Below, piece after piece: positions 6,199 through 8,209 of a stretch of DNA of 8,209 nucleotides. A model generated the notes under the pieces. The model did not search any database, was not told where the DNA came from, and was given only the letters and a program-made list of their open reading frames with translations. Source of the DNA: Phycisphaerales bacterium. Lineage in GTDB: Bacteria > Planctomycetota > Phycisphaerae > Phycisphaerales > UBA1924. The stretch lies in assembly GCA_029260415.1 (NCBI GenBank), contig JAJDDH010000043.1, positions 1 to 8,209 on the forward strand, in the 5' to 3' direction. The translations under genes and the position numbers were made by a program. Numbering within the stretch: the first letter of the stretch is position 1; every line of letters starts with the position of its first letter.

Positions 6199-7626
6199 AT
6201 GCAGGGAACGAACCCCAACGCGATGGCCCAGCAGGCCCTCCAGGCCTTCCAGCGCGGCGACTACCCCCGCGCCGAGTCCCTCTGCCGCCAGCTGCTCAAA
6301 ATCGCCAAGAACGACCCGGGCATCCTCAACATGCTCGGGACCTGCCTCACCCGACAGGGCAAGCTGGGCGAGGCCCGCGAGCACCTCCGCGCCTCGCTCA
6401 AGCGCAACCCGCGCTCCGAGCAGGCCTGGTGCGACCTGGCCTTCAACCTCCGCCTCGACGACAAGCCCGACGAGGCCTTCGACGCCATCGACCGCGTCCT
6501 CCGCACCGACCCCACCAACGGCCAGGCCCTGCACCTCAAGGCCATGCTCTGCAACGACCTGGGCAAGCCCGACGAGGGCCTCGCGTTCATCGAGCCCGTC
6601 GCCACCGCGCCGGGCGCGCCGCCCGCGACCGTCATCGCCTACGCCATGCTCAGCCGAACGCCCGAGCACCAGGCCAGGGGCGTCGAGCTGCTCGAGGCCC
6701 TGCTCGCCAACCCGGGCACGCCCCCGGGCGTCAAGCGCAGCGCCCTCTACCAGCTTGGTGCGCTGCGCGACCGCCTCAAGGACCACGACGCCGCCTTCGA
6801 AGCCATCGCCAAGGCCAGCGCCTTTGTCCCCCAGGGCGCCGTCACCCCCGCCCAGCCCACCATCGACGCCTGGAACGCCGAGACGCTCGCGCGAATCCCC
6901 CAGGCCGAGCTCGACGCCTCGTGCGTCGTCCTGGTCGTGGGTATGCCCCGCTCGGGCACGACGCTGACCGAGCAGATCATCGCCGCCCACCCCCGCGCCG
7001 ACGGCGTGGGCGAACGCGCCGACCTGGGACACCTCGCCCGCGCCCACCCCGTCGATGCGCTCGACCAGGCCAGCGTCAACGAGGTGGGAACAACCTACGT
7101 CAACGCCCTCCGCGCCCGCGCCGGAGATGAGCCCGAGCGCATCGTCGACAAGATGCCCGGCAACGCGATGCACCTCGCCCTCGCCAGCCGCGCCCTGCCC
7201 GGCGCCCGCGCCGTCTGGTGCCGACGCGACCCGCGCGACATCGTCCTCTCCTGCCACTTCCAGGACTTTGGCGACGTCCACCGCTACACCAGCGATCTTG
7301 AGCTGTGCGCCCAGTCCGTCGTGGAGCACACCAGGCTCATGCGGTACTGGCAGCAGGCCCTGGACCTGCCCATCCACGAGATGGTCTACGAGAACCTCGT
7401 CGACGACCCCGAGGGCCAGACCCGCGCCCTGTGCGCGTTCCTCGGTCTCGACTACGACCCCGCCTGTCTCGAGTTCCACAGCGCCGGGCGCTTCGTCCGC
7501 ACCCTCAGCCACGCGCAGGTCCGCAGGCCCATCTACAAGTCCAGCTCCGCCCGCTGGAAGGCGTACGAGACGCAGCTCGCCCCCGCGATCGAGATCCTCA
7601 GCGCCGCCGGGCTCATCGAGAACTAG
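6199..7626 (+). CDS. TPR-sulfotransferase, fourth copy (ST-D), 475 aa
   Basis: TPR helices cover about 8-210 (AQQALQAFQRGDYPRAESLC, LGEAREHLRASLKRNPRSEQ, KDHDAAFEAIAKASAF). The sulfotransferase domain has GMPRSGTTL (R251), HPRADGVGER (E272), DKMPGN (K318), RRDPRDIVLSCHFQDF (R343) and SHAQVRRPIYKSSSARW (S437). Compared with the other copies it has IVLSCH instead of VCLSCY and a GER instead of GES. The ATG at 6199 is one base after the ST-C stop in the restored frame, and the same frame is open back to 4741, so as sequenced ST-D can also be made as the C-terminal half of the ST-C/D fusion. I choose ATG 6199 because the copy then has the same length as its paralogues and starts at the first TPR helix. 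Predicted cytoplasmic PAPS-dependent enzyme, acceptor unknown. It ends at TAG 7624-7626, directly against the convergent gcvP stop. Confidence 0.88.
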   Translation: MQGTNPNAMAQQALQAFQRGDYPRAESLCRQLLKIAKNDPGILNMLGTCLTRQGKLGEAREHLRASLKRNPRSEQAWCDLAFNLRLDDKPDEAFDAIDRVLRTDPTNGQALHLKAMLCNDLGKPDEGLAFIEPVATAPGAPPATVIAYAMLSRTPEHQARGVELLEALLANPGTPPGVKRSALYQLGALRDRLKDHDAAFEAIAKASAFVPQGAVTPAQPTIDAWNAETLARIPQAELDASCVVLVVGMPRSGTTLTEQIIAAHPRADGVGERADLGHLARAHPVDALDQASVNEVGTTYVNALRARAGDEPERIVDKMPGNAMHLALASRALPGARAVWCRRDPRDIVLSCHFQDFGDVHRYTSDLELCAQSVVEHTRLMRYWQQALDLPIHEMVYENLVDDPEGQTRALCAFLGLDYDPACLEFHSAGRFVRTLSHAQVRRPIYKSSSARWKAYETQLAPAIEILSAAGLIEN

Positions 7627-7636
7627 CTAGTTCTCG
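7617..7636. repeat. Perfect 20-bp palindrome spanning two abutting stop codons
   Basis: The half-site CGAGAACTAG is mirrored exactly about the point between 7626 and 7627. Each half encodes Glu-Asn-stop of its own gene (ST-D on +, gcvP on -). It can form an 8-bp hairpin with an AGCT loop on either RNA but has no T-run on either side, so it is a poor classical terminator. No other terminator is seen between the two genes. Confidence 0.85.
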
Positions 7637-8209
7637 CTGACCTCGCTCACGCTCGAGCACGTGCACGCCAGGTTCCGGTCCCCGTACGGGTTGTCCACCC
7701 GCGCTGCGCTGGGCCAGCACTTGCGACGACGAAGGTCTTCGGTCGGGAACGCCGCGGCCTGACGCGAGTACCCGTGCGCCCACGCGTCATCGGTCACCAT
7801 CTCGATCGTGTGCGGCGCGTTCTTGAGCGGGTTGTCCTCCCGGTCCATCCGCCCCTCCTCGATCGCCCGGATCTCGTCGCGGATCAGCAGCATCGCCCCG
7901 CAGAACCGCTCCAGCTCGCTCAGCGGCTCCGACTCGGTCGGCTCGACCATCAGCGTCCCGGGCACGGGCCAGCTCATCGTCGGCGCGTGGAACCCGTAGT
8001 CCATCAGCCGCTTAGCGATGTCGTCGATGCGGATGTCCGCGCTCTTCTCAAACCCGCGGCAGTCCAGGATAAACTCGTGCGCCACCCGCCCCTGATCGTT
8101 GGAGCACAGCAGCGTGTACGCCCCGCCCAGCCGCTGCGCCATGTAGTTCGCGCTCAGCAGCGCCACCTCGCTGGCCCGGCGCAGCCCCGCCGAGCCCATG
8201 AGCGCGATG
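7627..8209 (-). CDS. gcvP: Glycine dehydrogenase (decarboxylating), P-protein, C-terminal part
   Basis: The P-protein of the glycine cleavage system decarboxylates glycine using PLP and passes the aminomethyl group to the lipoyl H-protein. The frame runs off the right edge (codons IAL precede the internal MGSAGL), so the ATG at 8199 is not the start. Conserved blocks are MGSAGLRRASEVALLSANYM, RVAHEFILDCR, DIAKRLMDYGFHAPTMSWPV, GTLMVEPTES, ELERF, DNPLKNAPH and YGDRNLACTC. The wording of GTLMVEPTES and YGDRNLxCxC matches the single-chain form (about 950 aa) rather than the split gcvPA/gcvPB form. The PLP lysine lies outside the window. The protein ends SEVSEN. It converges on ST-D with no gap. 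Other gcv genes are not visible. It is ordinary one-carbon metabolism, with no obvious link to sulfation. Confidence 0.95.
   Translation of the reverse strand, partial: IALMGSAGLRRASEVALLSANYMAQRLGGAYTLLCSNDQGRVAHEFILDCRGFEKSADIRIDDIAKRLMDYGFHAPTMSWPVPGTLMVEPTESEPLSELERFCGAMLLIRDEIRAIEEGRMDREDNPLKNAPHTIEMVTDDAWAHGYSRQAAAFPTEDLRRRKCWPSAARVDNPYGDRNLACTCSSVSEVSEN

Noticed and set aside
4726..7512. 928-codon open frame on the minus strand opposite ST-C/ST-D, and similar long antisense frames (for example 2990-4759)
   Set aside because: They are mirror frames of genes with GC-rich third positions. Their protein is dominated by Gly, Val, Leu, Ala and Glu, repeats with each paralogue and shows no domain.
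7808..7999. Small 63-codon frame opposite gcvP
   Set aside because: It lies wholly inside conserved gcvP coding sequence and is Ser-rich shadow sequence with no start signal.

Overview
The window is very GC-rich and nearly every third codon position is G or C. It looks like chromosomal DNA of a Planctomycetota bacterium, probably class Phycisphaerae. This placement is an inference from four signs: the base composition; a secreted orphan protein with an STN-like domain and a Gly-rich linker, a type common in that phylum; several TPR-sulfotransferases; and the scarcity of Shine-Dalgarno sequences. No RNA gene, IS element, CRISPR array or integrase is visible.

Layout. Positions 2-559 hold the 3' end of an M28 zinc-peptidase with a C-terminal PDZ domain, closed by a strong intrinsic terminator (586-617). 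A 307-base gap (560-866) carries that terminator, a possible -10 box and a Shine-Dalgarno site. Next is a secreted protein of 291 aa with an STN-like domain (867-1742), followed by a second terminator (1769-1805).

Positions 1828-7626 hold four head-to-tail paralogous genes of about 1.45 kb. Each encodes an N-terminal TPR superhelix and a C-terminal PAPS-dependent sulfotransferase domain (here ST-A, ST-B, ST-C, ST-D). The sulfotransferase domains keep the motif set of tyrosylprotein sulfotransferases. Genes A/B and C/D are separated by one base; B/C by 11 bases. ST-C carries an 11-bp tandem duplication (5908-5929) that shifts its frame. As the sequence stands, ST-C loses its C-terminal part and reads through, out of frame and then in frame, into ST-D, giving one 961-codon frame. 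Removing one 11-bp unit restores a 481-aa protein that aligns without gaps to its three neighbours in this segment.

The array ends at a convergent gcvP gene on the minus strand (C-terminal part only). The two stop codons abut with no bases between them and sit inside a perfect 20-bp palindrome.

How the genes work together. A-D look like one transcription unit, starting just after the terminator at 1769-1805, and would transfer sulfate from PAPS to acceptors selected by the TPR domains. No acceptor, PAPS-synthesis gene or export system is present, so the substrate is unknown. The M28 peptidase, the STN protein and gcvP are separate units. The best candidates for something undescribed are the four-copy array of TPST-like enzymes and the repeat-mediated C/D fusion.
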